A stretch of DNA of 64,000 nt from Xiphydria camelus (Eukaryota > Arthropoda > Insecta > Hymenoptera > Xiphydriidae), in NCBI GenBank assembly GCA_963678675.1, contig OY783198.1:13092580-13156579 (forward strand). Direction: 5' to 3'. Shown in pieces: positions 7,171 to 18,000 of this stretch (its first letter is position 1; the number at the start of each line of letters is the position of its first letter). Position numbers and translations under genes: made by a program. Under the pieces are notes generated by a model that searched no databases, was not told the origin of the DNA, and saw only the letters and a list, made by a program, of their open reading frames with translations.

Positions 7171-7705
7171 AGCTCCACCGCACAGCAGGGACACACAGGA
7201 CATCACATGGACAACACAGGACATAGCACAGTGCAGTGGGCAACACATATCTTAAAACAGAACCAGGTAAGTAAAATAAAAACAGATCATAGATAGACGA
7301 TAAGTTAATAATAATTATAATATAAAGAAAAAGTATCGTCTATATTAATAAATACGTTAAGTAAAATAAAAGATGACTATAATTATATATACTAATTTCG
7401 AGGAGGGATAGGGCGGCTACGCAGATGTCTCCTCCTACTCAGGTAGGTACATCTCATAAATTAATAAATAAATAAATAGTTACGTAGATTAAGTTAATTT
7501 AAGCTAATATATGTTAGATCGATATATATATATAACAATAACTAGGCAGCCAGCAAAATGACGAATGACGATGGATGATGTGAGCTTGATGAATGGAAAT
7601 ATGTACAATAATCGAAAGTGATGGGATGAGCATGAGAAATTAAAAGAGAGCGCTGCTACCTAATTGAGCCAACCCTTCCCAGGACCAAGGCAGGAGGGAA
7701 AATAC

Positions 7706-10700
7706 CTATGCATCATTATCGGTTTCGGTTACTAGCGGTGCATACTGCCTAGCGCCGGTGAGATGTTCCACGTATATATCGCGGGACCATCGGATCGTGT
7801 CCGAGACAATGAGTCGGCGCATCATCGACGCATACCACGAAGATATTCGTAGCCATCTCAACACTTTCTCATTGCCCCAGTACCACGACCCGAGGGCACC
7901 CACGATAAAGGCGTCAACCACAACTCGGTACCCTTGCGCCTGCAGCTGGTCCGCCAGGGGCGCGTACTTGGCGTATTTCCGCGCTCTGGCCTCATCCCAA
8001 GACTGCAGACGGTTCTCAAAGGGCACCGTCACGTCCAAGATGGTGATGACACGTGACCGGTCGTCCCGGATAACTATATCCGGCCGAAGTTGGGCCAACT
8101 CCCCCACCACCCCTGCCACAGGGCGGTTCGTGGTCACGACGCCAGGCAGTTGCTGTGCTTTAACGATCCGCTCGACAATCGCATCGTGCCGACGCTGAAT
8201 TGCGTTGGAGTGAGGAGTGCAATGTCCGAGCACATGGGGTAGTGTCTCGAGGGCGCTCCCGCACCGCCGGCATCGTTTATCGTTCGCCTCCCAAGGCCTA
8301 GCTCCGTTCAGAGGCAAGACATTGAGACGCGCTCGATGAATGAAGCGCCAGTCAGCAAAACGCGTAAAGCCGCCAGTCCGGAGGAAATGGTTAGACCACC
8401 TCGCCCGTCCCGACACCTCGTGGACCTTACCCTGGTCCCGCTTCGCCAGCAAGGTTCCGCGGTAGTACTCGACCAGTGCAACCCTCATCCGGTGCACTAT
8501 CTGCGAGCGTGCGGCTGGTGGTACGATGGTCGATCGGTCACGAGTCGCCCGCAACACGATCGCCAGCTCCTCACGTTCGTCAGACCACGTCCAACGCACG
8601 CCGAGCTTCGTTGACTGCCTCCGGGCGGCGTCACGTGCCGAGGTCCAGAGGGATTTAACGTCCCCCCCGTGCCTGGCGAAATCCCCCTCCAGCGAACCGG
8701 AAAGGTATTCCGCCACGTCATCCATGCACGGCTCTCGGCCGAGCCGCTTCCTGACCGCCGCCCTCAACCCGCTACTCGCGATTGCTCTCACCACCTCATC
8801 CTCCGCCGTCAGCATTCTGAAGGCGTGTGCGATGGTGAGCGCATCCGCGAGATCAGCTAGCGGAAGTAGCCCTCCTCCCCCCATTGATGGAGGTAGGAAG
8901 ACCACTTCCGCGCTCGCGCGCTGGGGGAGATGGAACCAGCCTTTAGCCAGCCTTTTCAGTTGGCGGTCGACTTCACCGAGCGGCCCCTTCTCCATCCTCA
9001 TTCCCCTTAGGCCGAAGTCCATCCGCGGCAGCACAAACTTGGCTACCGCGTCGAACTTCTGCCAAGGGGCGAGCAACGAGGCATCGATCGCCTTGAGGCA
9101 CTCAACGATGTCAACGAGCGCCTTTATTGGGGTCTGGCTCACGTTGGCACCGGTGGGTGTACCCAGGTGGGGGTATTCGTCGCGGTCCGATAACGCGCGA
9201 ACGGGCTCTCCTTGGAGAGGGAACACAGTCGGCAGCACCCGGCGCCCTCTTCTGCAGTTCATGTGCAGAGTGGCGCATTTGGCCGGGTTAAAGTGCAGGC
9301 CAATCCGCTGTGCTGCCCTCTCCGCTGCGGACAGGAGGAGTCGCATCCCGGCGGGGTCGCTGGCAACCAGCGCAAGGTCGTCCGCATACGCCAGAGTGTT
9401 CAACCTCGTCCCGCGTAAATCGTACCCCGCATCCGAGGATGCAAGGGCACGAAGTACGGGCTCGAGAGCGAGGTTGAACACTATGGGGCTCAACGGGCAA
9501 CCTTGTTTTACACCCGACTGGATGTTCACCTCCGAGGTGTAACCGTCCGCAGTTCTCACCCTCGTCGTGGCCCCTCGGTACATGCTCGCCACCAAACGGC
9601 GGAGAGATGCAGGCACCTGGGCACCCTCTAGCGCGGCTGCAATGGAGACATGGGGGACCGAACCGAAAGCATTTCGGAGGTCCAACCACGCCACCACTAC
9701 CTCCTTTCCAGTCCGACGTGCGTCCTGAATGGCCTCCTGAAGCACGAAGGAATGCTCGTAGCATCCCTCGTACTTCAGGAAGCCCTTCTGTGAAGGACTG
9801 ATGCGGCCGTTGCGCGTCGCCCATTCGGTGAGACGATCGGCCACGACGGCGGCGAACAGCTTGGCGAGAACCGAACCCATCGCGAGCGGGCGCCAATTGC
9901 TCAGATCGTCCTGATCCCCTTTCTTGTACACCAAGACGGTGTTAGAAGTCTTCCAACCCTCAGGGATCGCTTCCAGCCTGCGGCAGGCGTTGTACACCGC
10001 AGTCAGGACACACGCACCGGGGTCGACCCTTCTCAAGTCGCGATAGGTAAGACCGTCGGGTCCAGGCGCAGTATTAGCCGCGTTCTTGAGCCGACGGAGT
10101 ACCTCCAGCTGACTGAAGGGTGACACCAGCGCGTCGTTATCGTCCTGCAACGGGGGCTCAGTCGGCCAGCCCCCGACAAGACCTTCCGGGTCCTCACGCC
10201 GGCGATACACTTCCTCGAAGTGATGAAGGACCCTATCGCGTGGCACAGCACACTGAACGGTAGGGCCCTGCATCACCTCGCGAAATGCACGCCGGGGGTC
10301 TTGTCTGTACAAGCGCTGGATGTGAGTCGCACGACTCACGCGATCCATGGGGGGAGGAAGCGGGGGATCAGGCTGATCCGAGCGATCAGCCACTCGCTCC
10401 GGGTTCATGTCCTCGGCTGCCCGCCTCCGGCGCGGCCGACCGCCCCCACGCCGGGGAGCATTCCGCGCACCGGAGGTGCCAGGCCCAGCAGGAGTCGCAG
10501 CCTGAAAACGCGTGGCAAGTCGCCTCGCCAGCGCTTCCAACTCGTCTATCGACGCGACAGCCTCAGCCGCTTCGATGAGCTCAACGCACTCAGTCTCGCT
10601 AAAAGGAGGCTGAGGCGCAAAGCCATCTGGCAGCGTTGGCTGGGCGTTGACCCTACCAGGCCCGACACCTCCGGTGCCGCGCGGCATGCCCAGTACTCCC

Positions 10701-12973
10701 GCACCAATGCGGGCCGGATCTGGCCGCCTTCGGGTGGCCGAGGCACCCTGTCGAGGGGGTGGGGGAACTAAAGGGGGAGCCCGTCCGGGCGCCCGGGGAC
10801 CATCGACGAAACCACCACCATGATCGTGTAGCAAGGGACTTACCGGACGCTGAAACGGTGCAGTCCGGCCGCGGCGCGATGAATTGAATCCGCGATGCCC
10901 CCCTGCCTCAGTCCTACCTCGAGTGTCGCGCGGTGGCGCGTCGGGTCGGCGCTCCAGGCCAGCTGGGGCCGATGTCGACGCCGCGATGGTCGGCGTCGTC
11001 TGCGTGGCGGTCGTTGCCGTCCTCGCCGTCCTCGTGGCAGCTGCTGATGTTGTTGCTGCTGCCGCTGCTGCTGCTGGTGGTGTTGCTGCTGCAGCTGTCC
11101 GGGGTGAGTCCTCGGTGCGGCCCTCGGGTGTTGATCGGGCCGCTGGTGGTGGTGAGGGCGGTGGCCTCGCAGCCGCCTCCGCCCGGACTCTCCTCCGGAT
11201 CTCCTCTTCTTCGTCGTCCGGGACCTCCCGACTTCCCGCGTGGTACTCGACGACCCCTGCGAGATACTCACGGGTCGCCGAGTATCTTCGTCTTACCGCC
11301 TCCAGTTCTGGTGTGTGCGGTAAGACCTCCACCTCCGGGGGAGCAGGCGTGAGAGGAAAGGAGGTGTTCCGCCAGAACACCTCGTCGTCGCTCGACGACG
11401 ACGACGACGATCCGCTAGATATTATAACGGATCGCCTGGGACGACCAGATCTTAAGACCCTTGGTCGTCCCGCGACGGAGAGGGTGACAGCTCCGTCGCT
11501 GAGGCGTCTGGCGGGGATCTCTCTCACCTCCTCCTCGCTCCCGGCACCCGCATCTGGTGTTACGGCGGGCGCCTCTTCCGGTATCTCCTCCTCTTCCTCC
11601 ACGATCACGTCCTCCATCCTTGGTGGTGTTCGGGGAGGACTTATCCTCCCGGGATGGACGGCCGTAGAACAGATCGGCCCGCCACATACCGAGGTGGTAA
11701 TGGTAGTGGCGGTGATCGTGGCTACCGGACTTGAGGTGGGGATGATAGTCTCACTGGGCGGGGTTGTCGGGGGGTCCAGGAATCCTCCGAGGGCGACGAA
11801 GGGTTGTGCACCCTGTAGCAGCTGTAGGCGCTGGCGGATCTCCTGCCGCTGCTGCTCCAGGGTCGGCACTGTTGATGTCGTAGGCGGTGCCGTTGCTCCC
11901 TCGCTGGCGACGGGGGCGACGACGGGTGTGGGGGGAGTTGCGACGACGTCCGCGAAAGTCGTCCCAGCGGTGACCGGAGGTGATCGCCGGAACTGCTGCC
12001 TCGGACGTTCGGGAGACCGATCCTCAGTAGCCGCTCGCTGTCTCCTGGCTCTACTCCTCGTGACTCTTGGGGACACAGGCGGGGCGCTGGTCGCACGTCC
12101 ACGCCTGGTCGTCACTCCTCGCGTGGTGGTGGTCTGCGAGGGACGGGCGGAAGTCGGCGCAGAGGTGGTCGTTGCACCGCTCCCACTCCGTCGAGGAGGT
12201 GGAGTTGGGCCCCGTCCAGAAGATGTTGATGGACCAGGGCGGGGGGAACTAGATGTCCGCGTTCCCCCGAGCGCGCTCCGCATGGTATCGGCTCCTCGGA
12301 TGTTTGGCCTCTGGGTCGACGCTCTTGATGGACCCCCGCTCGAAGATGTAGATGGCGAGGGTCGAAGGGGGACGGTGACTCCCGTCGCCCCGGCAGTCCG
12401 CACAAGATGTTGGGTGGCTGGAACCTGCCGCGTCGGCCCAAAGGTCAGCGTCATCTGGGTCGCTGCTCCTCCCGTCCTCCTTGTGGTAGCGATGGAGGCT
12501 GCCACGGTGGTGGTCGTCGTGGCCGAGGTCGATGGTGGTGTCCTCGTGGCACCCGTCGTCGTCGCCGTCGCACGTATCGCCGCTCTTACTGTCCTTAAAC
12601 CCGCGCTACCCGAGGTAGTCGCGGGGCGAGAGCTCGCGGGGGCGGAGGTATTTTGGCCGGATGTACTGGCTGTCGATTGGGAGGGAGCTGTCGAACGGGG
12701 ATGCGATCGCTCGAAATGCGCCTTAACGTCTTTAAGGGCATACCTGCCCTTTCCGACGAAGGAGCACTGCGAGCACGCATACTCAATATATAGTCCCGCA
12801 TGAGCCGGCTCATTATTCCTGGCCATAAGGGCCAGGTGCTTAGACAGCTCCGCATTCCCTTTAAAACTCCCCTTGGAGCGGATTAAGCCCGAACCGCCGT
12901 AGCAGACCGGGCATCGAAATACCTCCGGTAGAGGTACCTCGATCCTCAGAGGAACGCGTGGTGGTGTCGCCAT
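7706..12973 (-). CDS. Retrotransposon ORF, unit 2, 1755 aa
   Basis: The translation is identical to unit 1 throughout, as far as I can compare. All catalytic positions are present: zinc-finger ligands, RT motif A Asp, YADD, the CCHC knuckle and the PD...D endonuclease residues. The exact 7394-bp offset and lack of differences, even at third codon positions, imply duplication too recent for substitutions to build up, or an assembly duplication. Confidence 0.95.
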   Translation of the reverse strand: MATPPRVPLRIEVPLPEVFRCPVCYGGSGLIRSKGSFKGNAELSKHLALMARNNEPAHAGLYIEYACSQCSFVGKGRYALKDVKAHFERSHPRSTAPSQSTASTSGQNTSAPASSRPATTSGSAGLRTVRAAIRATATTTGATRTPPSTSATTTTTVAASIATTRRTGGAATQMTLTFGPTRQVPATQHLVRTAGATGVTVPLRPSPSTSSSGGPSRASTQRPNIRGADTMRSALGGTRTSSSPRPGPSTSSGRGPTPPPRRSGSGATTTSAPTSARPSQTTTTRGVTTRRGRATSAPPVSPRVTRSRARRQRAATEDRSPERPRQQFRRSPPVTAGTTFADVVATPPTPVVAPVASEGATAPPTTSTVPTLEQQRQEIRQRLQLLQGAQPFVALGGFLDPPTTPPSETIIPTSSPVATITATTITTSVCGGPICSTAVHPGRISPPRTPPRMEDVIVEEEEEIPEEAPAVTPDAGAGSEEEVREIPARRLSDGAVTLSVAGRPRVLRSGRPRRSVIISSGSSSSSSSDDEVFWRNTSFPLTPAPPEVEVLPHTPELEAVRRRYSATREYLAGVVEYHAGSREVPDDEEEEIRRRVRAEAAARPPPSPPPAARSTPEGRTEDSPRTAAAATPPAAAAAAATTSAAATRTARTATTATQTTPTIAASTSAPAGLERRPDAPPRDTRGRTEAGGHRGFNSSRRGRTAPFQRPVSPLLHDHGGGFVDGPRAPGRAPPLVPPPPRQGASATRRRPDPARIGAGVLGMPRGTGGVGPGRVNAQPTLPDGFAPQPPFSETECVELIEAAEAVASIDELEALARRLATRFQAATPAGPGTSGARNAPRRGGGRPRRRRAAEDMNPERVADRSDQPDPPLPPPMDRVSRATHIQRLYRQDPRRAFREVMQGPTVQCAVPRDRVLHHFEEVYRRREDPEGLVGGWPTEPPLQDDNDALVSPFSQLEVLRRLKNAANTAPGPDGLTYRDLRRVDPGACVLTAVYNACRRLEAIPEGWKTSNTVLVYKKGDQDDLSNWRPLAMGSVLAKLFAAVVADRLTEWATRNGRISPSQKGFLKYEGCYEHSFVLQEAIQDARRTGKEVVVAWLDLRNAFGSVPHVSIAAALEGAQVPASLRRLVASMYRGATTRVRTADGYTSEVNIQSGVKQGCPLSPIVFNLALEPVLRALASSDAGYDLRGTRLNTLAYADDLALVASDPAGMRLLLSAAERAAQRIGLHFNPAKCATLHMNCRRGRRVLPTVFPLQGEPVRALSDRDEYPHLGTPTGANVSQTPIKALVDIVECLKAIDASLLAPWQKFDAVAKFVLPRMDFGLRGMRMEKGPLGEVDRQLKRLAKGWFHLPQRASAEVVFLPPSMGGGGLLPLADLADALTIAHAFRMLTAEDEVVRAIASSGLRAAVRKRLGREPCMDDVAEYLSGSLEGDFARHGGDVKSLWTSARDAARRQSTKLGVRWTWSDEREELAIVLRATRDRSTIVPPAARSQIVHRMRVALVEYYRGTLLAKRDQGKVHEVSGRARWSNHFLRTGGFTRFADWRFIHRARLNVLPLNGARPWEANDKRCRRCGSALETLPHVLGHCTPHSNAIQRRHDAIVERIVKAQQLPGVVTTNRPVAGVVGELAQLRPDIVIRDDRSRVITILDVTVPFENRLQSWDEARARKYAKYAPLADQLQAQGYRVVVDAFIVGALGSWYWGNEKVLRWLRISSWYASMMRRLIVSDTIRWSRDIYVEHLTGARQYAPLVTETDNDA

Positions 12974-14015
12974 CTCGCAGTGGTCGGAGTGCGTTGACTG
13001 GGAACTTAACCGACGGTTAAGTTAAACTAACTAGGAGAGGGTACTCTAGGGGATTCGCCAGGCGGCGTGACAGTTTCCCGCCACAAACCGACTAACTCCT
13101 CGCACTAGAGGGGATAAGGAAGATGGCGGCAACTGACGCGCGGGAGTCACTCCTCAGAGTGGCTCGCACGATGACAGCTGTCACCACCCGTGCAAAGAGG
13201 TTAGGGACTCCGATGGGCACTTAGCCGCGGGGATCGCTCCAAGGAGCGACGCGCGCAGCAGAGCGCCTAAACACCGGGGGAAGTTAGAAAGGATGTCAGG
13301 TAGGGTTAGGTCACCTTACAGCAACCGACACTCGGATGCCTTAGAGCAGAGCTCGCTGGCAGGCGAGTGGGGGCTGATGGAAGGGAACCGGGAAATTTAA
13401 AAGGGTTAAAACCGATTCCTCCCTCGATTACTCCCTCCCGTTACCGGTAAGGAGCTCGATTGAGGAAAGGGAGTTGGACGATAAGGAGGGGGAAAGAACA
13501 CTCTACTTACCTCCGACCACTTAACGTTGGGACGGCGACTGCGTCCTCCGGTAGCGCCTCCAAGGGGGTTATCCGCGAACACTCCGCACTCGCGAACTCT
13601 CTGCGCGGCACACAGAGAGACAGCACAAATAAATTAAACGACACTGCACGCAGTTACCGACACTACACCGCGCGACACTGAACTTAAACTCTAGACACTT
13701 AACACAGAAAAATAAAACTTAGACTAATCGCTTCCCGACCGAGAGCGTAAGACTTTAAAATTCCTCCGGAGAGTGTAAAGGCTCTCAGGAGGAAAGACTA
13801 GAAAATTAAACTAAGTCCAAATATAAAATTCAAACGGGTGTAAAGAGCCCGGAATAATTATAAGTCTAAAAGGTAGTACTGTAAGAATACCGCGACACCG
13901 GTAAAGTCGGTCGCGGCAGGGATAAGGTATGGAAAACTGATTTTTGGTAAAGGTGGATGGCCTTGCCGTTCCTCAAACCTTATTAAAGGGAGGAATATGA
14001 AATTGCAAAGGATAA
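12974..14015 (-). other. Leader / 5' region of unit 2
   Basis: 1042 nt, matching the unit 1 leader. Palindrome at 13003-13023, YY1-like motif at 13120-13130, GTAAAG hairpins at 13761-13794, 13835-13851 and 13890-13916, U2-complementary arm at 13934-13968. No ORF supported. Confidence 0.7.
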
Positions 14016-14166
14016 TTGGGCCAGTCCTGGAGGTACTGCAATACCAGGCCAACCCGCGGCAAGGCCGGAGCGAGCTCCCGTCACCTCACCCACCTCCAAA
14101 AATCAGTTTAATATACTGGATTCCCAATGGGAATCGTATCAGATATTAAGCTGATAAGAACAGATA
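14016..14166 (-). ncRNA. U2: U2 snRNA, 5'-truncated, gap between units 2 and 3
   Basis: Same 151-nt U2 segment from nt ~37 to the 3' end, with Sm site and stem-loops III and IV. The unit 3 3' end joins it with the tail GTT after AATAAATGGC. Confidence 0.95.
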
Positions 14167-15099
14167 AACGCCATTTATTGAAAATATACATTCACAATAA
14201 AGATGTGTTCCCCCGGAGGAGCAATGCTCCCCCGGGGGTAAAATAAATGGCGCAGGCGCCACGCAAAACAAATACAAAACAAAAGAACTATCGATATGAA
14301 TACAAATATAAGGGGGGCGGCTAATACCCACCCCCCACTATTGGGGGCCCGTCGTTTTAAAAGAATATCGATTTATTTGTGCTGACGGGCCCTTACAATA
14401 TTATATCAATAATCCCCCGCCGCTTCTTACAGCAGACAGGGGATGTGACGCCATATCTGCGGACAAACACAGGACGACACCAACAGAAATCCAGCGGCAC
14501 CCCGTGACCAGCCATGCCCCGACCCATCTTTCAATGGATCGAGGCCGGCCGGCCCAGGGGTACCAGCTCCACCGCACAGCAGGGACACACAGGACATCAC
14601 ATGGACAACACAGGACATAGCACAGTGCAGTGGGCAACACATATCTTAAAACAGAACCAGGTAAGTAAAATAAAAACAGATCATAGATAGACGATAAGTT
14701 AATAATAATTATAATATAAAGAAAAAGTATCGTCTATATTAATAAATACGTTAAGTAAAATAAAAGATGACTATAATTATATATACTAATTTCGAGGAGG
14801 GATAGGGCGGCTACGCAGATGTCTCCTCCTACTCAGGTAGGTACATCTCATAAATTAATAAATAAATAAATAGTTACGTAGATTAAGTTAATTTAAGCTA
14901 ATATATGTTAGATCGATATATATATATAACAATAACTAGGCAGCCAGCAAAATGACGAATGACGATGGATGATGTGAGCTTGATGAATGGAAATATGTAC
15001 AATAATCGAAAGTGATGGGATGAGCATGAGAAATTAAAAGAGAGCGCTGCTACCTAATTGAGCCAACCCTTCCCAGGACCAAGGCAGGAGGGAAAATAC
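14167..15099 (-). other. 3' UTR of unit 3
   Basis: 933 nt, matching unit 2. 69-nt core at 14496-14564, 9-bp stem at 14345-14392, terminal hairpin at 14210-14238, AATAAA at the end. Plus-strand CAGGTAAGTA near 14660. Confidence 0.75.
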
Positions 15100-18000
15100 C
15101 TATGCATCATTATCGGTTTCGGTTACTAGCGGTGCATACTGCCTAGCGCCGGTGAGATGTTCCACGTATATATCGCGGGACCATCGGATCGTGTCCGAGA
15201 CAATGAGTCGGCGCATCATCGACGCATACCACAAAGATATTCGTAGCCATCTCAACACTTTCTCATTGCCCCAGTACCACGACCCGAGGGCACCCACGAT
15301 AAAGGCGTCAACCACAACTCGGTACCCTTGCGCCTGCAGCTGGTCCGCCAGGGGCGCGTACTTGGCGTATTTCCGCGCTCTGGCCTCATCCCAAGACTGC
15401 AGACGGTTCTCAAAGGGCACCGTCACGTCCAAGATGGTGATGACACGTGACCGGTCGTCCCGGATAACTATATCCGGCCGAAGTTGGGCCAACTCCCCCA
15501 CCACCCCTGCCACAGGGCGGTTCGTGGTCACGACGCCAGGCAGTTGCTGTGCTTTAACGATCCGCTCGACAATCGCATCGTGCCGACGCTGAATTGCGTT
15601 GGAGTGAGGAGTGCAATGTCCGAGCACATGGGGTAGTGTCTCGAGGGCGCTCCCGCACCGCCGGCATCGTTTATCGTTCGCCTCCCAAGGCCTAGCTCCG
15701 TTCAGAGGCAAGACATTGAGACGCGCTCGATGAATGAAGCGCCAGTCAGCAAAACGCGTAAAGCCGCCAGTCCGGAGGAAATGGTTAGACCACCTCGCCC
15801 GTCCCGACACCTCGTGGACCTTACCCTGGTCCCGCTTCGCCAGCAAGGTTCCGCGGTAGTACTCGACCAGTGCAACCCTCATCCGGTGCACTATCTGCGA
15901 GCGTGCGGCTGGTGGTACGATGGTCGATCGGTCACGAGTCGCCCGCAACACGATCGCCAGCTCCTCACGTTCGTCAGACCACGTCCAACGCACGCCGAGC
16001 TTCGTTGACTGCCTCCGGGCGGCGTCACGTGCCGAGGTCCAGAGGGATTTAACGTCCCCCCCGTGCCTGGCGAAATCCCCCTCCAGCGAACCGGAAAGGT
16101 ATTCCGCCACGTCATCCATGCACGGCTCTCGGCCGAGCCGCTTCCTGACCGCCGCCCTCAACCCGCTACTCGCGATTGCTCTCACCACCTCATCCTCCGC
16201 CGTCAGCATTCTGAAGGCGTGTGCGATGGTGAGCGCATCCGCGAGATCAGCTAGCGGAAGTAGCCCTCCTCCCCCCATTGATGGAGGTAGGAAGACCACT
16301 TCCGCGCTCGCGCGCTGGGGGAGATGGAACCAGCCTTTAGCCAGCCTTTTCAGTTGGCGGTCGACTTCACCGAGCGGCCCCTTCTCCATCCTCATTCCCC
16401 TTAGGCCGAAGTCCATCCGCGGCAGCACAAACTTGGCTACCGCGTCGAACTTCTGCCAAGGGGCGAGCAACGAGGCATCGATCGCCTTGAGGCACTCAAC
16501 GATGTCAACGAGCGCCTTTATTGGGGTCTGGCTCACGTTGGCACCGGTGGGTGTACCCAGGTGGGGGTATTCGTCGCGGTCCGATAACGCGCGAACGGGC
16601 TCTCCTTGGAGAGGGAACACAGTCGGCAGCACCCGGCGCCCTCTTCTGCAGTTCATGTGCAGAGTGGCGCATTTGGCCGGGTTAAAGTGCAGGCCAATCC
16701 GCTGTGCTGCCCTCTCCGCTGCGGACAGGAGGAGTCGCATCCCGGCGGGGTCGCTGGCAACCAGCGCAAGGTCGTCCGCATACGCCAGAGTGTTCAACCT
16801 CGTCCCGCGTAAATCGTACCCCGCATCCGAGGATGCAAGGGCACGAAGTACGGGCTCGAGAGCGAGGTTGAACACTATGGGGCTCAACGGGCAACCTTGT
16901 TTTACACCCGACTGGATGTTCACCTCCGAGGTGTAACCGTCCGCAGTTCTCACCCTCGTCGTGGCCCCTCGGTACATGCTCGCCACCAAACGGCGGAGAG
17001 ATGCAGGCACCTGGGCACCCTCTAGCGCGGCTGCAATGGAGACATGGGGGACCGAACCGAAAGCATTTCGGAGGTCCAACCACGCCACCACTACCTCCTT
17101 TCCAGTCCGACGTGCGTCCTGAATGGCCTCCTGAAGCACGAAGGAATGCTCGTAGCATCCCTCGTACTTCAGGAAGCCCTTCTGTGAAGGACTGATGCGG
17201 CCGTTGCGCGTCGCCCATTCGGTGAGACGATCGGCCACGACGGCGGCGAACAGCTTGGCGAGAACCGAACCCATCGCGAGCGGGCGCCAATTGCTCAGAT
17301 CGTCCTGATCCCCTTTCTTGTACACCAAGACGGTGTTAGAAGTCTTCCAACCCTCAGGGATCGCTTCCAGCCTGCGGCAGGCGTTGTACACCGCAGTCAG
17401 GACACACGCACCGGGGTCGACCCTTCTCAAGTCGCGATAGGTAAGACCGTCGGGTCCAGGCGCAGTATTAGCCGCGTTCTTGAGCCGACGGAGTACCTCC
17501 AGCTGACTGAAGGGTGACACCAGCGCGTCGTTATCGTCCTGCAACGGGGGCTCAGTCGGCCAGCCCCCGACAAGACCTTCCGGGTCCTCACGCCGGCGAT
17601 ACACTTCCTCGAAGTGATGAAGGACCCTATCGCGTGGCACAGCACACTGAACGGTAGGGCCCTGCATCACCTCGCGAAATGCACGCCGGGGGTCTTGTCT
17701 GTACAAGCGCTGGATGTGAGTCGCACGACTCACGCGATCCATGGGGGGAGGAAGCGGGGGATCAGGCTGATCCGAGCGATCAGCCACTCGCTCCGGGTTC
17801 ATGTCCTCGGCTGCCCGCCTCCGGCGCGGCCGACCGCCCCCACGCCGGGGAGCATTCCGCGCACCGGAGGTGCCAGGCCCAGCAGGAGTCGCAGCCTGAA
17901 AACGCGTGGCAAGTCGCCTCGCCAGCGCTTCCAACTCGTCTATCGACGCGACAGCCTCAGCCGCTTCGATGAGCTCAACGCACTCAGTCTCGCTAAAAGG

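Larger units (their letters stand above)
6773..7705 (-). other. 3' UTR of unit 2 with conserved RNA structures
   Basis: 933 nt, AT-rich. In sense order: a variable part (7705-7260), a conserved 69-nt fold (7170-7102), a 9-bp stem GGGCCCGTC/GACGGGCCC (6998-6951), a G-run/C-run hairpin near 6918-6942, the small repeat GGCGC-AG-GCGCC near 6869-6880, a terminal hairpin (6844-6816), and AATAAA at 6785-6780 just before the junction. Non-LTR reverse transcriptases recognise 3' UTR structure for target-primed synthesis, so these stems are likely recognition sites (inference). The plus strand carries CCAGGTAAGTAAA, a perfect 5' splice-site consensus, near 7266-7278. Confidence 0.75.
6773..14166 (-). 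mobile_element. Unit 2 of the array, 7394 bp
   Basis: Complete unit: U2 fragment 14166-14016, leader 14015-12974, ORF 12973-7706, 3' UTR 7705-6773. It ends AATAAATGGC followed by GTT at the U2 sequence of unit 1. It is a near-exact copy of unit 1, which suggests recent duplication by unequal exchange, or an assembly duplication. Confidence 0.85.

Noticed and set aside
7007..7248. Short minus-strand ORFs in the 3' UTR (70-80 codons)
   Set aside because: They overlap the conserved RNA stems, are not kept in diverged units, and look like chance frames.
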